A stretch of DNA of 64,000 nt. It comes from Norana najaformis (lineage: Eukaryota > Annelida > Clitellata > Crassiclitellata > Hormogastridae). Positions 11,776-22,411 of this stretch are shown here, piece by piece (within the stretch, counting starts at the first letter, position 1; the number at the start of each line of letters is the position of its first letter). The notes under the pieces were generated by a model that did no database searches, was not told where the DNA came from, and worked only from the letters and a program-made list of their open reading frames with translations. The stretch is from NCBI GenBank assembly GCA_964023275.1, contig OZ029919.1, positions 7,168,903 through 7,232,902 on the forward strand. Reading direction: 5' to 3'. A program made the translations under genes and the position numbers.

Positions 11776-12085
11776 TGTGGCGGATCGGCCACAAGGCAAG
11801 ACTGCTGGAAAGAGGCAGGAGTAACTATGACGCGCTTTAGGTAGCCGCTGAGTGCTGCGCGTGTGTGCACGGTAACTGCACGGGATTTTTAAGGAATTAA
11901 ATTTTATTAAATTTAAGCTTAATATAATATTAGCTTAATAATTAGGTCGTGGAAAATTCTTAGTGTCATTTTAGTAAAGTAACGAGAAAAATTGTTGAAA
12001 TTTATAGGCTCTAAAACGCTTGTATTAAGGCAAGTAACGAGTGAAAGTTAGACACCTTTATTTACGTTTTATTGATCGATGCTAG

Positions 12086-12093
12086 TATATAAG
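12086..12093 (+). promoter_or_regulatory. Candidate TATA box of the 5' LTR
   Basis: TATATAAG lies 310 bases into the LTR and about 70 bases upstream of the hairpin cluster, so the hairpins would fall in the leader of the transcript. The same site is at 18321-18328 in the 3' LTR. Promoter activity is inferred. Confidence 0.5.
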
Positions 12094-12157
12094 CAAACCG
12101 CCGTAAACAGAAAATGGGGCTTGAATAAGAGGTGTCGTGTGGTGATTTGCTATAGAC

Positions 12158-12285
12158 GTGAAGGATGGAAGCGTGCCTTCATACATACAGTGAAGGATGG
12201 TAGCGTGCCTTCACATATACCACAGTACAGGAGGTGCGATGCGGGCCTCCTGAAAACAGAGTGAAGGATGGTTGCGAGCCTTCAC
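12158..12285 (+). other. Cluster of four 25-nt stem-loops in the 5' LTR
   Basis: Hairpins lie at 12158-12182, 12190-12214, 12228-12252 and 12261-12285. Each has a 7-bp stem and an 11-base loop. Hairpins 2 and 4 have arms GTGAAGG and CCTTCAC; hairpin 1 differs by one base that leaves a G-T pair. Hairpin 3 has arms CAGGAGG and CCTCCTG, three changes each compensated on the other arm. Loops 1, 2 and 4 read ATGGAAGCGTG, ATGGTAGCGTG and ATGGTTGCGAG; loop 3 is TGCGATGCGGG. Kept pairing with changed bases argues for a folded RNA. A packaging or dimer signal, or a translational control element, is possible; nothing shows which. Confidence 0.85.
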
Positions 12286-12329
12286 CGGTGCGAGTCCGAG
12301 TCAGTGAAATCATAGCGTATACAAATATA

Positions 12330-12406
12330 CGGACGAGGGTGACGTCCGGAGAAGCCCGTGTTCGATACAGTCCCGGTTACGATAAAATATACGGACGGGA
12401 AGTCCG
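12330..12406 (+). other. Two CGGAC/GTCCG hairpins in the 5' LTR
   Basis: Both follow the shared word AATATACGGAC. The first has arms CGGAC (12330-12334) and GTCCG (12344-12348). The second has CGGAC (12392-12396) and GTCCG (12402-12406). They look like a second pair of related stem-loops downstream of the four-hairpin cluster. Confidence 0.65.
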
Positions 12407-12566
12407 GGAAAAAGACTAATCTGTGCGCTCCCGGCGGGACGACCGAGATAATCACTGTCTGGTTTCGGGCTGACGGCGTCGATCCGGTTAGAGGCGAGGG
12501 CCCCCTCTACCGTAGATCGCGGGGCGGCCTTAGCCACGACGGTGAACGTTGAGGTTGGACAGAACC

Positions 12567-12581
12567 CGGGGAAAGACCCCG
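12567..12581 (+). other. CGGGG-AAAGA-CCCCG hairpin just before AATAAA
   Basis: A 5-bp GC stem with a 5-base loop lies 10 bases before AATAAA at 12591-12596. Its location suggests a structured region at the probable 3' end of R. Confidence 0.55.
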
Positions 12582-12590
12582 TTCGTAAGA

Positions 12591-12666
12591 AATAAATACA
12601 GGTCTGTGGCAAGTAACGGGTTGGCATCGGGAAGCCTACCCAAGTAGTCGGCGAGTGTCAAATAAA
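12591..12666 (+). promoter_or_regulatory. Two AATAAA signals in the 5' LTR
   Basis: AATAAA occurs at 12591-12596 and 12661-12666, and at the matching places 18826 and 18896 in the 3' LTR, where it would act. Which one is used is unknown. Confidence 0.5.
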
Positions 12667-13217
12667 ACAGGCTCGTATAAAACAAGTGGGAAAGTTGCGG
12701 AAACTACTCCTTTCTTTGGCCGCGTAAGAGAAAAGTCTGATCAGTGCGCTCCCGAGAACGTCGCAGCCGTTACGAACCAATCTGTCTGATTTCTGACTGG
12801 CTCCGCGTTGGTCCGCAGGGTTTGGGCCCACCTTGTTGGAACGTCGCGAGACGGTCGAGTAGGTCACGATAGTTGGAAGAAACAGGTTGTGCGAAACTCG
12901 GGTAAAGTTGCGGCCGCGGTTCTTCCGGACGAAATTCAGATAGCGGGGTACGGGAAGACCCGCCGAAAACAACGCAGACCAAGAAAATACCCGGTATATC
13001 ATAGTCCGGGTCGGTTTCCCGATAACACCGGAGTCGAAACGGGAAAATACCGACTCCTCTATATGCTTGTCGCCACACACTGATCAGAGGACTGACTGAA
13101 GTGCGGGGAAGGGCCCCCTCGTGCGTAGGTCGGTACGAAGGTTGGTGTGTTTTACAGAAGGTTAGAGAGGGGACCTTCTCTTGAGTGTTCCATAGGGGTA
13201 TCCTATCCTCTGAAGCA

Positions 13218-13241
13218 CTGTTGGTTGATAACTGCCAACAG
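13218..13241 (+). other. CTGTTGG/CCAACAG hairpin in the 5' LTR
   Basis: A perfect 7-bp stem with a 10-base loop, the same stem length as the cluster at 12158. Copy at 19453-19476. Confidence 0.6.
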
Positions 13242-13596
13242 AGATCTGGTACGGAAATTTGCTCCGGAAGTTCACGGAAATGGAGCGAGATAGTGGGAAG
13301 ATGTGTCGCCCAATATCCTTGTGCCTAGGGCGGAAAGACACAGAGGCTCGTTGTAAGACTTCCCTGTTCCTGGAAACGAGAAAGCGACTGGTGTCTCAGA
13401 ATATTGGCGGTAGCGGGCGAGTTACAAGATGTAAAATGGTGGTTACGAGAAAGTCCTCACACAAGAAGGGAACGACTATTGCCGGTAAAGGAACGAACCC
13501 TGTTCTGAGTAAAGGCCATCCTCAGGACGTCGCCCATCCGGCGACCGTGGAAGAGGCAGAGTCTGATCCCGAGACCGAGTGTTAGTGTTGATTTCT

Positions 13597-13627
13597 TAAG
13601 GAAGCGGCCCATCCTGAAACTTCCTTA
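13597..13627 (+). other. TAAGGAAG/CTTCCTTA hairpin near the end of the 5' LTR
   Basis: A perfect 8-bp stem with a 15-base loop. Copy at 19832-19862. Confidence 0.6.
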
Positions 13628-13778
13628 GAGAGAACGGACGATACGGACAGAGGCGATATGGAGAGGCCATTTTACAGTGAAAATATAAGGGGCAGTGAGA
13701 CGGGTGGCTCTGAGCGAAGAACTGGGCTGGAGTACCCCACCCCGTGGACAGTTAGCCCGACCGGAAAACGCCACAAAT

Positions 13779-13795
13779 TGGTACCAGAAGTGGGG
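13779..13795 (+). promoter_or_regulatory. Primer-binding site, tRNA-Leu-like
   Basis: TGGTACCAGAAGTGGGG begins three bases after the LTR end. It starts with TGG, the complement of CCA. From memory it closely resembles the complement of the 3' end of a tRNA-Leu of the UAA type. The host tRNA set would settle the primer. GGTACC recurs at its right edge. Confidence 0.7.
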
Positions 13796-13884
13796 TACCA
13801 GCGTTTTCTTTCCGTAGACTAGAGGAAGTTCTTGAAGATGCAGATGACGAGTCAGATGATAATCCCCACCTTGAGCAGGCAAGT

Positions 13885-15985
13885 GTGGACGACCGAGGTG
13901 CTCGCCCAAGGATATTTCCAGATACGAGAGCGTTGTCTAAAGAAATGGCTGCACAAGACGCGCATAATACGATTGAAACGGAAGCTGTGGTACCGAGAGG
14001 TCGCGATAGAGACTTGTCTTCTTTCGCAGGTTATGAAAATTGGTCAAGAATGGTCCCATGGATGACAGAAATGGCTGGCGACAACGAGAGTTATTATATA
14101 CACGGGAAAATCGTGGAAGGTATGCCAAGAGCCTTCGAACAGGTTGGAGGACCGCGACCTATATGTAGACAGAAGGAAACAAGTACTTTTGGGATACGTT
14201 GGTGTTACGATGATGAGGTGCGTTCGTTGGTGGCTGCCGAAGACCATGGCAGTTCCACCAGAAATCAAATGGACTGGATGGCTGAGATGTCTTACCTACG
14301 GCAGACTGTGATAACTTTGAGTAACAGGCTGGAAGAAATGTCAGTTCTAACGGCTCAACCCTCAGACGTGTTCCGAAGCGTAATTTCGGGGAACCCTATG
14401 GGCCCAGGTAACCCGGAAGATCGCCGAGGAAACATTGAGGATGAAGTTACGGGAAAGAAGCGGAGTCGAGGTTTCCCTGGAAAATGGAACAGAACAATTG
14501 CTAGATGAAATAGTGGGAAAACTGCGGAGCCGAGTTTTACCAGAGAAACGTGAAGAATTTTCTCAAAGTGGAAAGTCGGGAAAATCGCGGAGTCGATTTC
14601 TGCCTGAAAAAGACGAAGATGAGGTGAGAAAGTTTTCGTCAGATGGCGAGTCACATTCAGAGAAGACAGATATGCGGTATCGAGTGACAGAAATTCTGGG
14701 GTGAAGACTGTCCGTGAACGTGAAAGACGCAAGTCTTACCAGAAATTTGGCAGACATGAGAACGGGAATGGTCCCGCGAAAGTGAGAGACGCGGAAAATA
14801 CCCGGAAAAGGACAGAAATGCTTTTGGTCGAAAAGCACGGGAAATGTCCCGCGAAAGTCAGAGACGCGGGTTTTACCGAGAAACTAGGAGAGAGACGTTT
14901 GGCTCGGGAGTTCCGCGGGCCATGTAACCGGCCAGCATCGGTCTACATTGAGTACTGTAGAGGAAAGTGAAACAAGTGACCGTGAGACAACTACGAGGAA
15001 TTATAAAAAGCGTGTGGAAAAGACGCCTATTACTCAGAAGAGAAACGAAAAGGCGACCGAACGAAGGATACGAATTAAACTTGAGAAATATGATGGAAAA
15101 ACGGCGGTTGCCGCATTTTTGGCGAAGTTCGAAGTCTCTGCTCGTTGTAACGCGTGGAGTGACCAAGAGAAAGCAGACCAGTTGATGTGTGTGTTGACAG
15201 GGCCCGCATCTCAACTGTTGTGAGATATGGGTGCACACCAAAATGTGACATGGCAAGAACTTGTTGAAAGGCTTAAAGCCAGGTATGGAAGAACAGACCA
15301 GCTTTTATCGAATGGAGCTACTTACTTACAGACAGGCTCCGGCAGAAAGCTTAAGCAGTGTAGTGCAAGAAATAAGGAGGCTGGTAGCTTTGGCCTAACC
15401 AGGACCGATAAGTGATATCATTGAAACGGTTGCATGTGACGCTTTCATTGATGCGCTCGCTAACCGAGACTTAGCACAGAATGTGCGAGAGAGAGAGAGA
15501 GAGAACCGGCTAACCTTGAGGCTGCGAATAAGCACGCGGTTCGATTGGACGCGTATGGGCGATCATCGAATAAATCAAGTGAAACAGACAAAGAGTATGG
15601 CCGTGTAGAAACTACTACAGAAGACCGGGAAACCAATGTTGTCGACGAAGAACTGGATCGTCGCTTGGTGGCTCTTGAAGAGGAAATAAAGAATTTGACC
15701 AACGAGATCGGAAAGCTGGCATCAAAACCAGATTCAGGTCAAATATTGGGAAGTCCGCAGGAACGTTCGCCAAAGTTTAAGGAAGCTGTAAAGAGGGGAA
15801 GCAGACCCCTGACAGTGTACAAGAGACCGTATGAGCCTGGACGTTGGAGGAACGCTGACGACGTCGTTTGTTATCAGTGTGAAAAAAGGGGCCCATGAAA
15901 CGGTGGTGTGCGCAGAGAGCTGCCGGAAAAGATGAAGAAACAGAGCCTAAAGAAGACGCTGGACCAGTCGAGGCAGGACTTCTGG
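13885..15985 (+). pseudogene. Degenerate gag of the LTR element
   Basis: Pieces of a Ty3/Gypsy-like Gag lie in order in shifting frames. The first is a 207-codon frame (13885-14508) with a coiled-coil-like stretch SYLRQTVITLSNRLEEM. Next is a repeat-rich zone (14435-14704) with imperfect KxRSRxxPEK blocks. A capsid-like segment (15060-15300) reads KLEKYDGKTAVAAFLAKFEV and DQEKADQLMCVLTGPASQLL. An acidic coiled-coil-like part (15640-15720) comes last, then half of a CCHC zinc knuckle (CYQC at 15869-15880). Breaks: a frame change near 14500, a stop after 14704, an in-frame TGA at 15221-15223, a frame change near 15320, a GA run at 15487-15503, and a one-base shift in the A/G run at 15881-15892 that splits the knuckle and ends the frame at 15896. 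No intact Gag can be made from this copy. Confidence 0.8.
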
Positions 15986-16088
15986 TTCAGGAAATTCACA
16001 ATTGACGGTGAATGTGAACTGCAGTGTCAGGAAAATTGGAAAGGCAGGAAACAGCCATCTCAGGGTTGCCACAGCTCAGGTTCACGAG

Positions 16089-16402
16089 AGAGGGCCACGT
16101 TAAGGTTGGTGACCTAGTGGATTAGACAGGTTGCCAGTAGGGCGGTGGTTTAGCGCTCTTGCACCAGTAATGAGGCTGTCGCTGACGCGGTCGAAGTAGA
16201 GAAAGGGCACTGGGCGTATGGGCTGTAAGCTCACCCAGTTGTTGAGGCTCTCACCGTAGGCTGGCGTACGTGCATGGTTGCAGAGGTTTTCGGGTCTGGA
16301 TTGAGTACTGTATAGAGTAAGTCGTCCAGATGACCGAGGTTGTTCGCCCTACAACCGAGAGTATATTGGTTCCTTGCCTTCTAAACGGATCTGAGTTGGA
16401 GA
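16089..16402 (+). pseudogene. Integrase C-terminal-like remnant, copy 1
   Basis: The start reads EGHVKVGDLV, matching the VGDLV entry to the C-terminal domain of Ty3/Gypsy integrases. Later, YRVSRPDDRG suggests the end of that domain. Stops interrupt the rest. This follows gag directly, so nearly all of pol has been lost. The segment is a direct repeat of 17624-17937. Confidence 0.55.
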
Positions 16403-16732
16403 TATTGGAATCGGGAAGTGAAATGTTGCTGTTTCTATGTTGCCTTAATCGGAAGAAACAAAGGCAAGTGCTGTGAGTTGCCAACGGTAATCGTGAGAAT
16501 GGAGTCGACGAAGAGATACCCAATCCGAGAATGTAAATCAGAAATGGAAACCTTGGAAAAAGACGACTTGAAACTCGTGGGAAGAGCAGAAAATGAATCT
16601 TGAAACCCTACCGACATTCAAGAGAAATCGCCTAAAGAAGAAGGTTGTCCGACGACAGAAGACATGTTTTTCACAAGGGAACTTGACGCTACCGAAAGAC
16701 TTCAAGAGTTCCTTCGCGAGGACAATGTGATA

Positions 16733-17110
16733 ACCGCTTAATTGCGGGGGTTATACGAACTGTTTTCGAATACTGAATGTTTAGTTTGGTTTTGATGAGA
16801 CTTCGTTTGAACTGCTGTATTACGTATGGTTACGATGTACGGTATTACGTACCGCTTAATTGCGGGGGGTTTTACGAACTGTTTTCGGAAAACGATTTTT
16901 GTGTTTCCTTTTGATGAGAATTTCGTTTTCAATGTCATGGACTGTTCAAGAATGCGTTCTGAGTTTCTTTTGATCATAATTGTTGTGTGCAATATCTTAG
17001 TACTCAAATGTATAAAGACTTGGGGTACTAGTTACCGCTTCATTGCGGAGGGTTTAAGACTGTGTTGCAGTGCAAGTTTTATGTATCTATTTGATGACAG
17101 TTTTCATTTA
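16733..17110 (+). repeat. Three degenerate tandem units marked ACCGCTTAATTGCGGGGG
   Basis: The marker occurs at 16733, at 16851 and, as ACCGCTTCATTGCGGAGG, at 17034. It is followed by ACGAACTGTTTTCG in the first two. Each marker can fold as a short CCGC/GCGG hairpin. The spacing is 118 and 183 bases. The region is AT-rich and non-coding. Confidence 0.7.
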
Positions 17111-17623
17111 GATCGTGTTAGTATGTTTGTGTAACGATAGTGATTCTATTGTTTTAACTGCTGATTCCGAGTTTAACAGAAAGTTCTGTGATGAATTTGA
17201 GAACCGTTGAAGTTCGATTACATTTTCAAAGTGTGAATTTTAAAGTTTTGATGTACATAATTTCGACTGGACATTGTTTGTATATCAATTGTAAATGCTG
17301 TCGTAACTAGTCGCCGGATTGGCTGACACTTGTATTGCGGTAGAGATGTCTGTTAGCTTGCGATTACGAGAAGATGCTGTATCATTGTACTGTTGTGAAA
17401 TATAAAATGAAAATTAAAAAAAAAATGAAGAAAAGAAAAGAAAACGTATATGTGAAGGCCGCGGAGCAAATACGGGATCTAGTTGCTTTCCCGAGTTTTC
17501 AGTTCTTTAATTTTGGAGTAGTGATGGAGTTGGTGCGTATTGACAGGATCGGGAGATAGTTGGTGACTTTTCTCTCCTTGGTCTCCTTGCCAGTTGTGGT
17601 TAGGTAGAGCTCAGTTTCATGAT
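17111..17623 (+). other. AT-rich non-coding interior of the LTR element
   Basis: No open frame of note and no motif is recognised except an A-rich run at 17401-17445. Confidence 0.5.
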
Positions 17624-17937
17624 AGAGGGCCACGTTAAGGTTGGTGATCTTTTGAACTGGACAGGTTGCCAGTAGGGTGGAGGTTTGAGTCTCTTGCACC
17701 AGTAATTAGGCTGTCGCTAGTCCGGTTGATGAAGAGTAAGCACTGGGCGTATGGGCTAAAGGCTCACCCAGTTGTTGAGGCTCACAACGTTGGCTGGTGT
17801 ATGTGCATGGTTGCAAAGGTTCTCGGGTCTGAGATTGAGTACTGATCTGAGTAAGTCGTCCAGATGACCGAGGTTTTCCGCCCTATAACCAAGGGTATAT
17901 TGGTTCCTTGCTCTCTAATTGGATCTGGGTTGGAGAA
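17624..17937 (+). pseudogene. Integrase C-terminal-like remnant, copy 2
   Basis: Same length (314 bases) as 16089-16402 with scattered substitutions. It starts with the same AGAGGGCCACGTTAAGGTTG word and ends in GGATCTGGGTTGGAGA. It lies close to the polypurine tract, the expected position of the pol end, so this is probably the original place and the upstream segment the duplicate, or the reverse. Confidence 0.6.
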
Positions 17938-17993
17938 GTTTCTGTGTCACGATTGATTTAGGTCCCCGGTTTTGTCCGAGATGCTCCGCATCT

Positions 17994-18010
17994 AAGTAAG
18001 GTGGGGAGAG
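17994..18010 (+). promoter_or_regulatory. Polypurine tract of the LTR element
   Basis: AAGTAAGGTGGGGAGAG abuts the 3' LTR at 18011, the expected site for plus-strand priming. Confidence 0.8.
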
Positions 18011-20010
18011 TGTGGCGGATCGGCCACAAGGCAAGACTGCTGGAAAGAGGCAGGAGTAACTATGACGCGCTTTAGGTAGCCGCTGAGTGCTGCGCGTGTG
18101 TGCACGGTAACTGCACGGGATTTTTAAGGAATTAAATTTTATTAAATTTAAGCTTAATATAATATTAGCTTAATAATTAGGTCGTGGAAAATTCTTAGTG
18201 TCATTTTAGTAAAGTAACGAGAAAAATTGTTGAAATTTATAGGCTCTAAAACGCTTGTATTAAGGCAAGTAACGAGTGAAAGTTAGACACCTTTATTTAC
18301 GTTTTATTGATCGATGCTAGTATATAAGCAAACCGCCGTAAACAGAAAATGGGGCTTGAATAAGAGGTGTCGTGTGGTGATTTGCTATAGACGTGAAGGA
18401 TGGAAGCGTGCCTTCATACATACAGTGAAGGATGGTAGCGTGCCTTCACATATACCACAGTACAGGAGGTGCGATGCGGGCCTCCTGAAAACAGAGTGAA
18501 GGATGGTTGCGAGCCTTCACCGGTGCGAGTCCGAGTCAGTGAAATCATAGCGTATACAAATATACGGACGAGGGTGACGTCCGGAGAAGCCCGTGTTCGA
18601 TACAGTCCCGGTTACGATAAAATATACGGACGGGAAGTCCGGGAAAAAGACTAATCTGTGCGCTCCCGGCGGGACGACCGAGATAATCACTGTCTGGTTT
18701 CGGGCTGACGGCGTCGATCCGGTTAGAGGCGAGGGCCCCCTCTACCGTAGATCGCGGGGCGGCCTTAGCCACGACGGTGAACGTTGAGGTTGGACAGAAC
18801 CCGGGGAAAGACCCCGTTCGTAAGAAATAAATACAGGTCTGTGGCAAGTAACGGGTTGGCATCGGGAAGCCTACCCAAGTAGTCGGCGAGTGTCAAATAA
18901 AACAGGCTCGTATAAAACAAGTGGGAAAGTTGCGGAAACTACTCCTTTCTTTGGCCGCGTAAGAGAAAAGTCTGATCAGTGCGCTCCCGAGAACGTCGCA
19001 GCCGTTACGAACCAATCTGTCTGATTTCTGACTGGCTCCGCGTTGGTCCGCAGGGTTTGGGCCCACCTTGTTGGAACGTCGCGAGACGGTCGAGTAGGTC
19101 ACGATAGTTGGAAGAAACAGGTTGTGCGAAACTCGGGTAAAGTTGCGGCCGCGGTTCTTCCGGACGAAATTCAGATAGCGGGGTACGGGAAGACCCGCCG
19201 AAAACAACGCAGACCAAGAAAATACCCGGTATATCATAGTCCGGGTCGGTTTCCCGATAACACCGGAGTCGAAACGGGAAAATACCGACTCCTCTATATG
19301 CTTGTCGCCACACACTGATCAGAGGACTGACTGAAGTGCGGGGAAGGGCCCCCTCGTGCGTAGGTCGGTACGAAGGTTGGTGTGTTTTACAGAAGGTTAG
19401 AGAGGGGACCTTCTCTTGAGTGTTCCATAGGGGTATCCTATCCTCTGAAGCACTGTTGGTTGATAACTGCCAACAGAGATCTGGTACGGAAATTTGCTCC
19501 GGAAGTTCACGGAAATGGAGCGAGATAGTGGGAAGATGTGTCGCCCAATATCCTTGTGCCTAGGGCGGAAAGACACAGAGGCTCGTTGTAAGACTTCCCT
19601 GTTCCTGGAAACGAGAAAGCGACTGGTGTCTCAGAATATTGGCGGTAGCGGGCGAGTTACAAGATGTAAAATGGTGGTTACGAGAAAGTCCTCACACAAG
19701 AAGGGAACGACTATTGCCGGTAAAGGAACGAACCCTGTTCTGAGTAAAGGCCATCCTCAGGACGTCGCCCATCCGGCGACCGTGGAAGAGGCAGAGTCTG
19801 ATCCCGAGACCGAGTGTTAGTGTTGATTTCTTAAGGAAGCGGCCCATCCTGAAACTTCCTTAGAGAGAACGGACGATACGGACAGAGGCGATATGGAGAG
19901 GCCATTTTACAGTGAAAATATAAGGGGCAGTGAGACGGGTGGCTCTGAGCGAAGAACTGGGCTGGAGTACCCCACCCCGTGGACAGTTAGCCCGACCGGA
20001 AAACGCCACA
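18011..20010 (+). repeat. 3' LTR (2000 bp)
   Basis: It repeats the 5' LTR at +6235. The four stem-loops lie at 18393-18417, 18425-18449, 18463-18487 and 18496-18520. It ends in CGCCACA and is followed by TTTA and the rest of the 24-bp minisatellite. Confidence 0.93.
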
Positions 20011-20156
20011 TTTATATCAGTTAATGTTCGTTATTAATGATCAGTTAATGCTGGTTATTAATGCTTAGTTAATGCTCTTTATTAATGCGCAGTTAAGGCT
20101 CGTTATTAACGCTCAGTTAATGCTCAGTTAATGATCGTTACTAATGGTCAATCAAC
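20011..20156. repeat. 24-bp minisatellite, right part
   Basis: About six units of CAGTTAATGCTCGTTATTAA-type sequence, some partial (one unit is only CAGTTAATGCT). It continues the array at 11722-11775. Confidence 0.85.
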
Positions 20157-20499
20157 GGTCACTTCAAAGTGAAAACAAAGTCCATGGAATAATCTTTATC
20201 CGGTGGAAAATCGACCCCACATCCAGCAGGTCAAGTAGATTCGAATTAGGTGTTGAGCTTCAGCGTAAAAGCGCGTGTCGGCGAAAGAACAAAGTAAATT
20301 AATTGCAATTAGTTGATGGTGCGCTAGTCTTCTAGATAGCGTGCGTATCCCACAAGTGTATAATTCTATTGTGTGGACTGGAAAATGTATTGCAAGTAGC
20401 GAGGTCCAGCCGAAACGAGGTAGGCCTATACGATAAGAATCTGTATTTGCGCTAACGCTCGAAGTAGGGGCCTATACACGGCATCGTTTTTGACCATGG
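20157..20499. other. Unassigned interval
   Basis: Unique-looking sequence with one TAGGCCTA at 20421-20428. No gene is seen. Confidence 0.4.
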
Positions 20500-20630
20500 G
20501 TGTCTACTTGCCTTACCTAAATTGGCTGTGGACTTGGAACCGAACCTGACCATGCCTACGTCATCCAGTAGGCTTTTGGCTAAGATCTGTGAATAAGCTG
20601 GTAACCACGACTTAGCTCTGAACAACAATC
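20500..20630 (+). mobile_element. L2-like LINE 3' end, diverged
   Basis: TTGGAACCGAACCTGACCATG, then TGTGAATAAGCTGGTAACCACG, follow the same order as the copy at 38135-38235. Confidence 0.5.
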
Positions 20631-21635
20631 GTTTATTGAAAACCACAAAATAGAAACAATTGATATTACAGTCACTCAGCGAGAGAGAGAGAAAATCATT
20701 AATATGCATCCAGAGGTGAGAACTATTTTAGAGCGTTGAAGAAGTCTGGAGATTACATTACAATTACGTAGTCGGCTCGTCGCCTTTTTGCATATCTTTA
20801 GCACAATGTGGATATCAAACTGCTTTTCGTTCTCTTCCAAAATCGCAAGATTTTTTCTGAAGAGGAGCTCTATCTGCCTCCACTTGTGTGTCGCCTACGA
20901 TTTCTCGCTCAGTCGATGGACACATTGCGTGTTACCAAATACATTACTTACTTACTTACTTACTCTCTACTTTACGCTACTCTACTCTACTCTTGCTACT
21001 AAACATTTCGAACGCCTCGACCTTACAAAGCAATGAATGACTTCAGCGATGTTTACCGATTCTAAAAATGCGACAACATGGGTCTATTGCAATCAATAGT
21101 CTTACCATGTTAGCAAAAACAATCGTAGCGGGATACACATTAAGTAGACGATAAGTCCAGAGTGCAGATATATGGGTCAGACTCGACGACACAATGGGGG
21201 ACTGTGTTGAAGTGACAAGAATAGCTCCTCCACTGTGGTTTAGACTATTTTATGAGCTGACCACGCAAACTGACCACCCCTCACTGAGTACCTCATTATC
21301 ACAGCAGTCCCAAATGAATGCATTGTGTCTATTATGATCCTCATGTACTTCATGGGGTGGTTGACCGGCTTAACACTCGTTGAGGCATATGCAGAAACCG
21401 ACGTTAGGTGTCGCCAACATAAAAGGAGTCCAAGACATAGTGGACGCGCTATTCCGTCACTTTTGTCCATTCTTGCGCGACAAAACTTTTTGCCAGTTTT
21501 GGATTGCATGCAGTTTTAAGCTTCAAACGCTGATCTTAAACTGGAAAACCAGAGCGCCATATTAAATGTACTGAACAGTCATATGGCCCCTTCTCGTTGG
21601 GTCTGAAAACCACATTAGATGAACGGTAAATCATT
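20631..21635. other. Unassigned interval
   Basis: A CTTA run lies at 20943-20970 with ACTCT repeats after it. Otherwise no gene or family is recognised; the frames of 60-90 codons here overlap one another on both strands and lack domains. Confidence 0.4.
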
Positions 21636-22163
<528 letters not shown>

Positions 22164-22330
22164 GATGGTCTGCAGTCTTTAGGTACTTTTTCACATGCAA
22201 GCCAAGCAGCAAAACTATGCGTTAGCTGGGGTTTTAGTGACTTAAACAAAAGGTGGAACGGCTACGATGCTCTTAAGTCTAATCGTACAATTTTAACTAT
22301 ATGATATTTGATTAAGAAAATGCAGGAATT

Positions 22331-22374
22331 AAATAATAGTTAAATAATAATTAATAATAATAATAATTAATAAT

Positions 22375-22411
<37 letters not shown>

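Larger units (their letters stand above)
11776..13775 (+). repeat. 5' LTR (2000 bp)
   Basis: It matches 18011-20010 at a constant offset of 6235 with no indel seen. Contents: a TATA-like TATATAAG at 12086-12093; four 25-nt stem-loops (12158-12285); further hairpins at 12330-12348, 12392-12406, 12567-12581, 13218-13241 and 13597-13627; and AATAAA at 12591-12596 and 12661-12666. A start near 12115 and a 3' end near 12615-12690 would set U3, R and U5, leaving a U5 of about 1.1 kb. That division is inferred. Confidence 0.93.
11776..20010 (+). mobile_element. Non-autonomous Ty3/Gypsy-type LTR retrotransposon, 8235 bp
   Basis: Two direct repeats of 2000 bases bracket a 4235-base interior. The outer ends are TGTGGCG and CGCCACA, a 7-bp inverted repeat of TG...CA type. 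The flanks carry a 4-bp duplication, TTTA at 11772-11775 and 20011-20014. A primer-binding site follows the first LTR and a polypurine tract precedes the second. The interior holds a broken gag with Ty3/Gypsy features and two integrase-tail-like segments. I find no reverse transcriptase, RNase H, protease or integrase catalytic region on either strand. I could find no difference between the LTRs while reading, and all their open frames translate identically, so insertion was recent. Spread must then have relied on proteins supplied by another element; this is inference. Confidence 0.93.

Noticed and set aside
12158-12285. tRNA or riboswitch cluster
   Set aside because: The hairpins do not form a cloverleaf and match no riboswitch I know; kept only as a stem-loop cluster.
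12234-13585. Open frames of 60-140 codons within the LTRs
   Set aside because: Present on both strands in overlapping frames of a non-coding LTR, identical in both copies only because the LTRs are identical; no domain.
13776-18010. Reverse transcriptase or envelope gene in the LTR element
   Set aside because: No YXDD-type box, no integrase catalytic region and no membrane protein frame found in any frame.
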